From JAICJR01 sp963848495 (lineage in GTDB: Bacteria; Actinomycetota; Thermoleophilia; Solirubrobacterales; Thermoleophilaceae), in NCBI GenBank assembly GCA_963848495.1, contig CAWKDV010000004.1, forward strand, positions 124,001 through 188,000: a stretch of 64,000 bases of DNA, written 5' to 3'. Every line of letters starts with the position of its first letter. Position 1 is the first letter of the stretch. Position numbers and translations under genes: made by a program. Shown here piece by piece: positions 27,168 to 35,399 of this stretch. The notes beneath the pieces were generated by a model, which ran no database searches, had not been told where the DNA came from, and saw nothing but the letters and a program-made list of their open reading frames with translations.

Positions 27168-27184
27168 AGCCGTCGAGAACGGCT
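27168..27184. promoter_or_regulatory. Inverted repeat in divergent promoter region
   Basis: AGCCGT-CGAGA-ACGGCT, a perfect 6-bp palindromic arm pair, lies between the divergent starts at 27060 (minus) and 27241 (plus). It could be an operator for the BTAD/SARP regulator encoded next to it. This is only a positional inference; SARP proteins usually bind direct heptamer repeats. Confidence 0.3.
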
Positions 27185-27240
27185 TGCCGAGCGGAACGGG
27201 GGCTGATGTACTGAGGTTGACCCGTTGGCCCTGTGCTGCC

Positions 27241-30200
27241 ATGGACTTTCGAATCCTTGGTCCGCTCGAAGTCATCGATGAGGGCAAGGCCGTTGCGCTT
27301 CGAGGAGACAAGCAACGAGCGCTTTTGGCGCTGCTGCTGCTGCATCCCAACGAGGCGCTGAGCGCCGACAAGCTCATTCATGAGCTTTGGGGAGAACATC
27401 CGCCTGCGACCGCCGGAAAGTCGCTGCAGATGCATGTCTCCCGCCTGCGCACCGCGCTTGCGGGCAACGGTTCCCCTGGCGACGGCCCGGTTCTGACTCG
27501 CCAACACGGCTATGAGCTGCGCCTCGACCCAGAGTGCGTCGACTCCCATCGCTTCGAGCGCCTGGTCGGTGAGGGTCGGCGCGAGCTCTCGGCCGGCCGC
27601 CCGGAGCGCGCCGTATGGGCACTCGAGAGCGCCCTGGTCTTGTGGCGCGGCTCACCGCTTGCCGACGTCGCCTACGAGGCGTTCGCCCAGCACGAGATAG
27701 CGCGCCTAGACGCACTGCGAGTCGATGCCCTCGAGGAGCTGATCGACGCAAAACTGGCCCTCGGACTCCATGCCGACCTGGTTGGCAAGATCCAGGTGCT
27801 GGTTGCGGAGCACCCTTACCAAGAACGGCTGCGCGGCCAGCTGATGCTCGCCCTGTACCGAAGTGACAGACAGGCGGACGCGCTGCAGGCCTACCAGGAC
27901 GCGCGCCGCAAGCTGGTCGAGGAGCTCGGACTTGAGCCCGGTGAGCGTCTGCGGGAGCTCGAGCGGGCAATCCTGAAACAGGACCCCGCGCTCGCAGCGC
28001 CAGCGCTGGAGGACGCGGAGTCGCTCCCGCCCGAACTCGAAGCTGACATCCCCATGGTTGGCAGGGAGAGGGAGTTGGATCGGCTCAAAGAGCTTTGGCG
28101 TCGCGCGCGCTCCGATGGCGGCGAGCTCATATTGGTCGTGGGCGGCCACGGGATGGGCAAGACGCGGCTTGCGGCGGAGCTGGCCGCGGAGGTGCATGGT
28201 GATCGCGCCCGCGTTCGCTATGCCCTAGCTGATCCGGCGGATACGGCGCGTTCCGTGCTTGCCGAGGTAGGAGCGAGCCCACGGCCTACTCTGCTGGTGC
28301 TTGACGACCTCGATGGTGCCGACACCGCGGAGGTGGTCGCACTAGCCGAGCTCTTCCGGGGACGGGAAGGTTTGCCGGTGCTGGGGCTTGCGATGGCCAA
28401 GGATTCCGCGCTCGCCGCGACGCTCGAGCCCGATGAGGTGCTCCGCCTCGGGCCGCTAGCTCTGGAAGACGTGCGGGCGGTGGCGCGGTTCTACACCGGG
28501 GCTGGTGACGAGGTGGAGGCCCCGGCGCAGCGGCTGCTCGCGGCCGGCGAAGGGGTCCCCGGACGGGTGCATCGCGCGGTGCGCGACTGGGCGCGGGCCG
28601 AGGCAGTGCGCCGCCTCGACGACTCGGCCGGGCGGGCAGCGACCGAGCGCGCCCAGCTGCACGCTGCGGAGGACGAGCTGACCGGAAGGGTGATGGAGCT
28701 GCAGGCGGTCAGCGAGCTGGGCGACCGTGACGTAGTTGCCTGCCCGTTCAAGGGGTTGGCCGCGTTCGACGTGGAGGACGCAGAGATCTTCTTCGGCCGC
28801 GAACGCCTTGTTGCGGAGATGGTTGCGCGACTCGCAGGCGCCCCGCTGATGGGCATCGCCGGGCCGTCGGGCAGCGGCAAGTCGTCGGTGCTCCGGGCCG
28901 GACTGGTCGCTTCGTTGGCCGCCGGCGTTCTTCCGGGCAGCGAGCATTGGACCCTCGCGCTGCTGCGTCCGGGCGAGCATCCGCTGAAGGCGCTCGAGCG
29001 GGCCACCACCCAGGCCGCGGACAGTCGCCGATGGCTCGTGGCGGTCGATCAGTTCGAAGAGGTCTTCACTGCATGTCGCGAGGGATCCGAGCGAGCGGCA
29101 TTTGTCGACGCCCTCGTCGCCATGGCGCGGGACGAGCAGGCCCTCGTTCTCGTCACCATACGCGCGGACTTCTACGGCCGCTGCGGAACGTATCCGAACC
29201 TGTCGCGGCTGCTCGCAGCGAACCACGTGTTGGTCGGGCCGATGCGCCGAGATGAGCTGCGCCGCGCGATCGAACTTCCCGCCCGTCGCGCCAGGCTGCT
29301 TGTAGAGCACGACCTCGCCGATGCTCTGATTGCCGACATCGAGGGGGAGCCCGGCGCGCTTCCGCTGCTGTCGACGTCGTTGGTCGAGCTGTGGCAGCAC
29401 CGTGAAGGGCGACACCTGGGCATGCGCGCCTACGAGCGAGTTGGCGGCGTGCGTGGCGCCGTGGCGCGGCTGGCCGAGGGCGCATATCAGCGGCTCGACC
29501 CCGAAAGCCGGGCCGTCGCACGCGGAATCTTTCTCAGACTTGCCGATCAAGGTGATGGCGAGGCAGTCGTGCGCCGTCGCGTGCCTCTGGCCGAACTCGG
29601 CCGCGACCGCGACTCGCGCACCGCCGACGTGCTGGCCGCGCTGGCCGCCGATCGGCTGGTCACCGTCGGCGAAGGGGAGGTCGAGGTCGCCCACGAGGCC
29701 CTGCTGCGCGAGTGGCCGCGCCTTCGCGGCTGGTTGGAAGATGACGTGCAGGGACGCCGGCTGCATCGTCACCTCGGCGCCGTGGCACGGGAGTGGGAAG
29801 CGGGGGGGCGAGATTCGAGTGAGCTCTACCGCGGTGCGCGCCTGGCTTCAGCGCTCGAGTGGTTCGCCGGACACAGAACTGAGCTGAACGAAGTCGAGCG
29901 CTCGTTCCTCGATGCCAGCCGCTCCTCGAGCGAGCGGGCAACTCGCCGCCTTCGCGCGGTTCTTGCCTGCGTTGGGTCGCTTCTCGTCCTTGCGGTGATC
30001 GCCGGGATTGTTGCGCTGAACGAACGGGGGAACGCACGCCACGAGGCGGTGGCCGCCGCGGCGCAGCGCCTCGGTGCGCAGGCGCTCAGCGAGGACGACC
30101 TCGACCGCTCGCTGTTGCTCGCGCGCCAGGGCGTGGCGCTCGACGACTCGCTGCAGACGCGCAGCAACCTGCTTGCCGCGCTCCTCCAGAGCCCAGCGGC

Positions 30201-32154
30201 GAGCGGCGTGCTGCACGGCGACGGCGACCGGCTGGTCGGGCTCGACCTCAGCCCCGACCAGAGCACCTTGGCCTTCATCGACAACGACGGGACGGTGACC
30301 TTCGTCGACACCCGGACGCGGCGCCGGGCCGCGCCGGCGGCGACTGTCTCCGGCCACGCCGTCGCCTGCATAAGCGACGCACTGCTGCGCCTCGAGGATT
30401 TCCGCTACAGCCCCGACGGGTCCCGGCTGGCGGTCGGTGGCTGCCAGCCCGTGATCCTCGACGCGGCCTCGCACCGCGTGCTCGCGAAGGTCCGCACGGG
30501 TCCCGGGTTCATCACCTACGCGTTGCGCTTCTCTCCAGGCGGCAGGACGCTCTACGCAGTCCTTGGGGGCGACAGCGGCGCCGTGATCCGCCGCTTCGAC
30601 GCGCGCACTGGCCTGCCCCTCGGCCACGGTCGCCAGCTCGGGAACTCCTCCGAAGTAACGCTGATGCCGACACGCGACGGCCGGCGCCTGGTGACTAGCT
30701 TCGATGGAGGAGCCACCGTGGTCCGCGACGCGAGCACGCTGCTTCCACTGCGAACGTTTCCACGCGGCGCAACTGCGGCCGCCCTGAGCCCCGACGACCG
30801 CACGATGCTCGCCGGCGGCAGCGACGGCACGGTGCACTTCCTCGACCTCGTCACCGGCGACGATCGGACCGGCCTTGGACGTCACGACGGAGCCGTCCTT
30901 CGCGCAACGTTCAACGCCGACGGCCGCACAGCGGTCACCGCCGGCGAGGACGATCGGCTGATTGTCTGGGACGTCGACCACGCAAAGGCGGGTGAAACGC
31001 TCGAAGGCCACACCGGCCTGATCACAGGTCTGGCCATCAGCAAGGACAGCTCTCGCTTGTACACCGCCTCCCTTGACGGCAAGGTGCTGATCTGGGATCT
31101 CACCGGCAGCCAGAGACTTGGGCGTCCATTCACGGTGGGCCCCGACCGCGGTCTAGTACTTCCACGCTACGGCCTCAGCTCTGACGGGCGTGCGCTGGCT
31201 GTCGGGCAACCCGATGGGACCGTCAGGGTTATCGACGCGCGCACGCTGACGCCGCTGTCCAGCTTCCGCGCCCTTCCGAGCGGGCCGATCCTCGGCATGG
31301 ATTACATCCCTGGCGGCAGGGTGCTGGCAGTCACGGGCGAGGCGGGGCGGGTCGTCCTGGTCGATTCGCGCCACGGCCGAATCGTGAAGCGCCTGACTGC
31401 AGGCCGCGACCCGATCTACACCCCGGTCTTCAGCGCAGACGGACGACTCATGGCAGCAGCAAACCAAGACTTCTCGGGCTTCACCGATATCAACCCGCCG
31501 CCGCGCACCGTCCGGCTATGGGCGCTGCCATCGGGACGACCGCTCGGCCGTCCCCTGCGCTTTCCGACGGTCGGGGACGTGTCCCTCAGCCCCGACGGGC
31601 AGACGCTGGCCGTTACCGTGCCCTTGCACGCCCGCGACACCGGCGTGCAGATCTTCGACGTGAGGACGCATCGGAGGCTCGCGTCCCTGTCAGGTGACGA
31701 GAGCGTGTGGGATCTCGCGCGCTTCACCCCCGACGGGCGGTTCCTTGTTGGCGGAAGCTGGAAGGGCTGGGCGCGGCTGTGGTCCACCAAGACGTGGAAG
31801 CCCGCGAGTCGTGTCCTCACCGGGCACTCTGGCGCTGTCCTCTGGCAGTCCGTGAGCCCCGATGGAAAGACGCTCGCAACCGGCAGTGCGGACGGCACCG
31901 TTCGCCTCTGGGATCTGCCCACGCAGCGGCCGCTCGGTGCCCCCCTTCCGGGCGTGCCGAACCGGGGGGTGGTTCCGCAGTTCAGCCCCAACGGTGCCCA
32001 CCTTTTCGCCATCTACGACACCGGCCGCGCCTACCGCTGGGACGTGCGTCCCTCGGCATGGGCCCGGCACGCATGCGCCGTGGCCGGTCGTCGCCTCACA
32101 CGCCTTGAGTGGGAGGACGCGCTGCCCAACCGCAAGTACGAACCCGCGTGCTGA
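27241..32154 (+). CDS. Giant BTAD/SARP-type regulator with NTPase, nSTAND1 and WD40 domains
   Basis: A 1637-residue multidomain protein. It opens with a winged-helix DNA-binding domain (about 1-95, MDFRILGPLEVIDEGKAVAL) and a BTAD helical domain (about 97-250, YRSDRQADALQAYQDARRKL). A P-loop region follows with GGHGMGKT at 301-308. A helical linker leads to an nSTAND1 NTPase (from about 505, CPFKGLAAFDVEDAEIFFGR; GPSGSGKS at 541-548; VAVDQFEEVF near 600). A likely transmembrane helix lies at 905-927 (VLACVGSLLVLAVIAGIVAL). The last ~650 residues form WD40/beta-propeller blades (SVSPDGKTLATGSADGTVRL). Such proteins couple a signal sensed by the propeller to NTP-driven control of transcription. 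The membrane helix would tether the DNA-binding end on the cytoplasmic side. Confidence 0.9.
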   Translation: MDFRILGPLEVIDEGKAVALRGDKQRALLALLLLHPNEALSADKLIHELWGEHPPATAGKSLQMHVSRLRTALAGNGSPGDGPVLTRQHGYELRLDPECVDSHRFERLVGEGRRELSAGRPERAVWALESALVLWRGSPLADVAYEAFAQHEIARLDALRVDALEELIDAKLALGLHADLVGKIQVLVAEHPYQERLRGQLMLALYRSDRQADALQAYQDARRKLVEELGLEPGERLRELERAILKQDPALAAPALEDAESLPPELEADIPMVGRERELDRLKELWRRARSDGGELILVVGGHGMGKTRLAAELAAEVHGDRARVRYALADPADTARSVLAEVGASPRPTLLVLDDLDGADTAEVVALAELFRGREGLPVLGLAMAKDSALAATLEPDEVLRLGPLALEDVRAVARFYTGAGDEVEAPAQRLLAAGEGVPGRVHRAVRDWARAEAVRRLDDSAGRAATERAQLHAAEDELTGRVMELQAVSELGDRDVVACPFKGLAAFDVEDAEIFFGRERLVAEMVARLAGAPLMGIAGPSGSGKSSVLRAGLVASLAAGVLPGSEHWTLALLRPGEHPLKALERATTQAADSRRWLVAVDQFEEVFTACREGSERAAFVDALVAMARDEQALVLVTIRADFYGRCGTYPNLSRLLAANHVLVGPMRRDELRRAIELPARRARLLVEHDLADALIADIEGEPGALPLLSTSLVELWQHREGRHLGMRAYERVGGVRGAVARLAEGAYQRLDPESRAVARGIFLRLADQGDGEAVVRRRVPLAELGRDRDSRTADVLAALAADRLVTVGEGEVEVAHEALLREWPRLRGWLEDDVQGRRLHRHLGAVAREWEAGGRDSSELYRGARLASALEWFAGHRTELNEVERSFLDASRSSSERATRRLRAVLACVGSLLVLAVIAGIVALNERGNARHEAVAAAAQRLGAQALSEDDLDRSLLLARQGVALDDSLQTRSNLLAALLQSPAASGVLHGDGDRLVGLDLSPDQSTLAFIDNDGTVTFVDTRTRRRAAPAATVSGHAVACISDALLRLEDFRYSPDGSRLAVGGCQPVILDAASHRVLAKVRTGPGFITYALRFSPGGRTLYAVLGGDSGAVIRRFDARTGLPLGHGRQLGNSSEVTLMPTRDGRRLVTSFDGGATVVRDASTLLPLRTFPRGATAAALSPDDRTMLAGGSDGTVHFLDLVTGDDRTGLGRHDGAVLRATFNADGRTAVTAGEDDRLIVWDVDHAKAGETLEGHTGLITGLAISKDSSRLYTASLDGKVLIWDLTGSQRLGRPFTVGPDRGLVLPRYGLSSDGRALAVGQPDGTVRVIDARTLTPLSSFRALPSGPILGMDYIPGGRVLAVTGEAGRVVLVDSRHGRIVKRLTAGRDPIYTPVFSADGRLMAAANQDFSGFTDINPPPRTVRLWALPSGRPLGRPLRFPTVGDVSLSPDGQTLAVTVPLHARDTGVQIFDVRTHRRLASLSGDESVWDLARFTPDGRFLVGGSWKGWARLWSTKTWKPASRVLTGHSGAVLWQSVSPDGKTLATGSADGTVRLWDLPTQRPLGAPLPGVPNRGVVPQFSPNGAHLFAIYDTGRAYRWDVRPSAWARHACAVAGRRLTRLEWEDALPNRKYEPAC

Positions 32155-32435
32155 CCCTCGCCAAGGGCCCGGCTAACCGGCCGCCTCGGACACGAGGACG
32201 CGCGGTGGGTTCATCACCGGTGCTCGGCCGAGCGAGGTTGAAGCGCGGTTGCTGCCTCTGTTTGTCGCGGCAGTGCCGAGCTAGCGTTTGAGGGAGGCCG
32301 GGTTTCTTCGACGACATGCCGCCACCCCTCGGGTGAGCGGCGGGGTGAGGTCGGCACCTCCGCTAAGCGTGCACTAGGGGCGCAAGCGGATTCTGGATGC
32401 AGCTGGTTACTGCGCTTGATCGAGCGATCGCACGC

Positions 32436-32834
32436 GTGATGCATCCAGACGTTCGGCTCCCAATAGGTCCCGAGATCGGCCTCGCGGTCGATGGTCACCG
32501 TGACAAGCCCGCCGGGGAACCAGTACTCCCCGCTCTCGGGGAAGGTCATTTGCGTCCACTCTTCCCACTCGGAGACCTTGCCGGTGATCCGTAGCGATCG
32601 CCGCTCGGGCTTGAGGACGATCGCTCCGAGACGCTCGTGGACGCGCATCCATGGGTCGAAGAGCAATCCATCGGGCCGCCGCCAGCCGGCGTATCGCTCG
32701 ATTGGCACGAGTGGGTATCGCTCCTTCCAGCTGGGTCGCACCGGGGCGATCAGCGAGTTGAAACCGTGGCGACGAGCGCTTTCGCCCATCGCTGCCACAG
32801 CAGCGGCGCTGAGTCCCCGACTTTGGAGCGCGCT
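32436..32834 (-). pseudogene. GNAT-like acetyltransferase, C-terminal fragment
   Basis: The frame reads LQSRGLSAAAVAAMGESARR, then SLIAPVRPSWKERYPLVPIE, DGLLFDPWMRVHERLGA, EWEEWTQMTFPESGEYWFPG and TYWEPNVWMHH. I recognise this as the second half of a GNAT-type transferase. The N-terminal acetyl-CoA-binding part is missing, and the frame runs on past the usual end into unrelated sequence. It is a truncated remnant at the edge of the accessory region. Confidence 0.6.
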
Positions 32835-33189
32835 GCTGAAAGCGGGCCAGTGACGCGCGCCGTTTCTGCGGCGGTTGCACCTGCTCGCGAATCGAGTATC
32901 CGCGGCCAGTTCCGGTACCAAGTCGGTACCAATTTGAGTCCCAGGCAACTCCCGGAGGCCACGTTCTTCGCTTGGTCCGCCTGCACCTCTTACAACCTCA
33001 GCTGAGGCCCAGACTGGGGCGAACCATCAAGGGCGGCGGGCTACTCGAAGAGTCCGAGCATTGTTGGGTGGCAATTGAGTGGCAGAACCCCTCTAATTCG
33101 GGCCCATTTCGTGGACAGCCATTAATGCCGGCACGCCGCTAAAACGGCATTCCAGAGCCAAAGCGACCTCCCGAACGCGGATCGGTCAA

Positions 33190-33237
33190 CTGCTTGCCAT
33201 GCAGAAGGTCGTGGGTTCGAGTCCCATCATCCGCTTC
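33190..33237 (+). pseudogene. 3' fragment of tRNA-Gly(GCC), att-site-like
   Basis: The anticodon arm CTGC-TTGCCAT-GCAG (anticodon GCC), the variable region, the T arm (GTGGGTTCGAGTCCCAT) and the 3' acceptor strand CATCCGCT are all present. The D arm is absent: only ~9 bases separate the preceding GCGGAT at 33177-33182 from the anticodon stem. A functional tRNA is therefore unlikely. 3' halves of tRNA genes left beside mobile DNA are typical scars of tyrosine-recombinase integration. Confidence 0.7.
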
Positions 33238-33251
33238 ACTGATTTGCCTCC

Positions 33252-34880
33252 CTATGCGGATTGGACGAGGTGGCGTTCGAACGCCCACACCGTCGCGGCC
33301 GATCGGGTTCGGGCGCCCGTCTTGTCGAAGATGTGTTGGACGTGGTGGGCCGCCGTCTTGACCGAGATCCCGAGGCCCTCGGCGATCTCCTTGTTGGACT
33401 TGCCGGACGCGAGCGCGAGCAGGACCTCGAGCTCGCGGTCGGTCAGGCCGGCGGGCAGCTGGCGTGGCCGCTTCACAACGCGGTGACCGGCCGCGGCGAG
33501 CACGGCGTCGACCGCCTCCGCACAGAGACGGCCCTCCTGCGCATCGCGCAGCAGCTCAGCCTCGGCCTCGTCGGCCTCGAGCGCCGGGCGATGTGGTCGC
33601 CGCTCGCGCATCGCCTGGTAGGCGTCGGCGGCGGCGAGGATGCGCGCCGCGCGCCCGAGCCCCGGCGCGAGCGTCTTGCGGTGGTAGCCGGCGCCGTTGA
33701 GTCGTTCGTGATGGGCGCCGGCGAGCTCGCCAATCGGCGCCAGCGCGGGCGTGTGCGCGAATGACCGCTCCGTGAAGTAGGGGTGCAGCTGGACACGCTC
33801 CCAGTCGGTGAGACCGAACGGGCCGGGCTTCTCCCAGATCGCATTCGATACCGCGACTCGGCCGAGGTCGAGCGCGAGCGCGGCACGCCGCACCGTCTCC
33901 ACCTCCTCCTCCGGCATGCCGAGGCGCCAGGCCGCCGCCTCGGCGAGCTGGGAGGTCCCGTCGGCGTGTCCCCGCAGCCAGTACGACTTGAGGTCCGTGA
34001 AGGTCCCCACAACGCGGAACGCGGCGTCGATCTCCTCGCCGCTCATCCATCTCTGGGGCGGCGGCTCGGCGGCCATCGCCTGCTCCCAGACAAGCGCGTC
34101 GTCGAGTCCGTCGAGCAGCTCGTCGAAATGGTCGGTGGCGAGGGCGGCCAGGTCCGGGTCGTAGGCGCCACCCGCGCGCTGCTCGAGCACGTCACGCGCC
34201 CGATCGCGGCCCCCGGCCGACAGGAAGACCGAGATGTCACGCCCGACATGAAGCACGCGCGCCGGCAGCGGGATCCCCTCCCCCGCGGCCACGCCCGGGA
34301 ACCCGTTCCCATCCCAGCGCTCGAAGACGAACGCCAGGTTCGAGATCAGACCAGGATTGAACCCCAGCCAGCCGGCGAAGCGCTGCGCGACCTCGCAATG
34401 GAGGGCGAACGTCGAGCGCGCGATCTCGAGCCTGTGCTCGAGCGCATGCGCGACCATCCCCTCGCGCACCTCGGGCGGTTGGCCCTGGCCCACCACCTCC
34501 GCGAGAAACGCGCCAAGCGCTTCGAAGTCACCTCCGTCGACAAGCGCGAACTTGGCGCGTGGCTCAATGTCGTCACCAAACAGCTCGGTCTGCTCGGGCG
34601 CATCCGACGTGCAACCGAAGGAATGGAGCAGGGAGATGTAGTAGGCGTCCACCAGCTCCGCAGGCGCGAGACCCGCGAGCTCGCCAAGGCGGACCGAGAG
34701 GATCGCCGTCCGGAGCGCGTGCTCGAGCGGCTGGCCGGTGCCGAGGTCGGTCGCTATCGACATCGCGCCGATCACCTCGGCGGCACGGACGGCCGTTGCG
34801 GCCTCTGCGGAGGTGCTGCGGCCGCCGGACGCCATCAAGTCGACTGGCGTCGCGAGGTGAAGGTCCCCATCCTGGCCCAT
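33252..34880 (-). CDS. HD-GYP-like domain protein with C-terminal LuxR helix-turn-helix
   Basis: A 542-residue regulator. Two HD-related halves span about residues 30-460: an N-terminal one (HALRTAILSVRLGELAGLAP; YISLLHSFGCT) and an HD-GYP-like one with HHERLNGAGYHRKTLAPGLG near 388 and ARILAAADAYQAMRERRPHR. The LuxR/GerE DNA-binding domain is residues ~479-542 (LTDRELEVLLALASGKSNKE; ISVKTAAHHVQHIFDKTGAR). Key catalytic positions are changed: HDIG reads LDLG, and GYP reads GYH. It may therefore sense rather than hydrolyse cyclic dinucleotides. The ATG at 34880 was chosen for the family-like N-terminus; no strong ribosome-binding site is seen. Confidence 0.88.
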   Translation of the reverse strand: MGQDGDLHLATPVDLMASGGRSTSAEAATAVRAAEVIGAMSIATDLGTGQPLEHALRTAILSVRLGELAGLAPAELVDAYYISLLHSFGCTSDAPEQTELFGDDIEPRAKFALVDGGDFEALGAFLAEVVGQGQPPEVREGMVAHALEHRLEIARSTFALHCEVAQRFAGWLGFNPGLISNLAFVFERWDGNGFPGVAAGEGIPLPARVLHVGRDISVFLSAGGRDRARDVLEQRAGGAYDPDLAALATDHFDELLDGLDDALVWEQAMAAEPPPQRWMSGEEIDAAFRVVGTFTDLKSYWLRGHADGTSQLAEAAAWRLGMPEEEVETVRRAALALDLGRVAVSNAIWEKPGPFGLTDWERVQLHPYFTERSFAHTPALAPIGELAGAHHERLNGAGYHRKTLAPGLGRAARILAAADAYQAMRERRPHRPALEADEAEAELLRDAQEGRLCAEAVDAVLAAAGHRVVKRPRQLPAGLTDRELEVLLALASGKSNKEIAEGLGISVKTAAHHVQHIFDKTGARTRSAATVWAFERHLVQSA

Positions 34881-34948
34881 CGTACATCGGCCCAGGGGTC
34901 CAGGGTCAGGGTCCAACTCGCGGCCGCCGCTTCTGCGGCCTTTCGCGT

Positions 34949-35389
34949 TTAGCCGAAGTTCACGCCTGCGGCGATCTCGACGACGATGATCGCTGCGACG
35001 ACCCAATCGACGACCATGCAGAACGGCGGCCACCATCGTGTGTTGGCGACGAAATGGGTTCGGTGCTGCCACAGATCCTTCAGACCATGCCCGGCGAGGC
35101 CGGCCACGAGCAGCCACGGTGATCCCGTGATCGCGGCGGCGGCCACGACGACGAAGGCGAAGGTCACGCTGCTCTCGATGGCGATGACCTTCGGCCGTCC
35201 GTCGGCGACCGCGAAGCCGATGTAGACGGCGGCGATCACGGCGAGCCCGAGCGCGTACACCGTCGCGCTGTCCAGCCACCAGAACGCCAGTGGCGTTGCC
35301 GCCTGCAGCAGGCCGACGACGATCCCCCACAGCATGGGGGCGCGAATCGCGGGTTGCGAAGCGAGTGGCGCCGCTGCGTGATCGCTCAT
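34949..35389 (-). CDS. Conserved membrane protein, 146 residues
   Basis: Four to five hydrophobic segments: MLWGIVVGLLQAATPLAFWW, YALGLAVIAAVYIGFAVADG, FAFVVVAAAAITGSPWLLVA and VVDWVVAAIIVVEIAAGVNF. A polar loop HGLKDLWQHRTHFVANTRWW precedes the last helix. No function is known to me. It sits 10 bases downstream of the multicopper oxidase stop and 68 bases upstream of the HD-GYP/LuxR gene on the same strand, so it may share a transcript with the oxidase. Confidence 0.75.
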   Translation of the reverse strand: MSDHAAAPLASQPAIRAPMLWGIVVGLLQAATPLAFWWLDSATVYALGLAVIAAVYIGFAVADGRPKVIAIESSVTFAFVVVAAAAITGSPWLLVAGLAGHGLKDLWQHRTHFVANTRWWPPFCMVVDWVVAAIIVVEIAAGVNFG

Positions 35390-35399
35390 ACCACGCCGC

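Larger units (their letters stand above)
32155..33251. other. Gene-poor boundary region
   Basis: Holds a broken GNAT fragment (32436-32834) and a tRNA-Gly 3' fragment (33190-33237). The bases 33060-33180 are lower in GC than the surroundings (AATTGAGTGGCAG, CTCTAATTCGGG), as often seen at the edge of an integrated element. No intact gene is seen. Confidence 0.5.

Noticed and set aside
32913..32932. Direct repeat CGGTACCAA spaced by two bases, operator-like
   Set aside because: It lies inside decayed sequence with no promoter or intact gene next to it; chance is sufficient.
33177..33237. A functional tRNA-Gly gene
   Set aside because: The D arm is missing and total length is only about 60 bases, so I treat it as a fragment.
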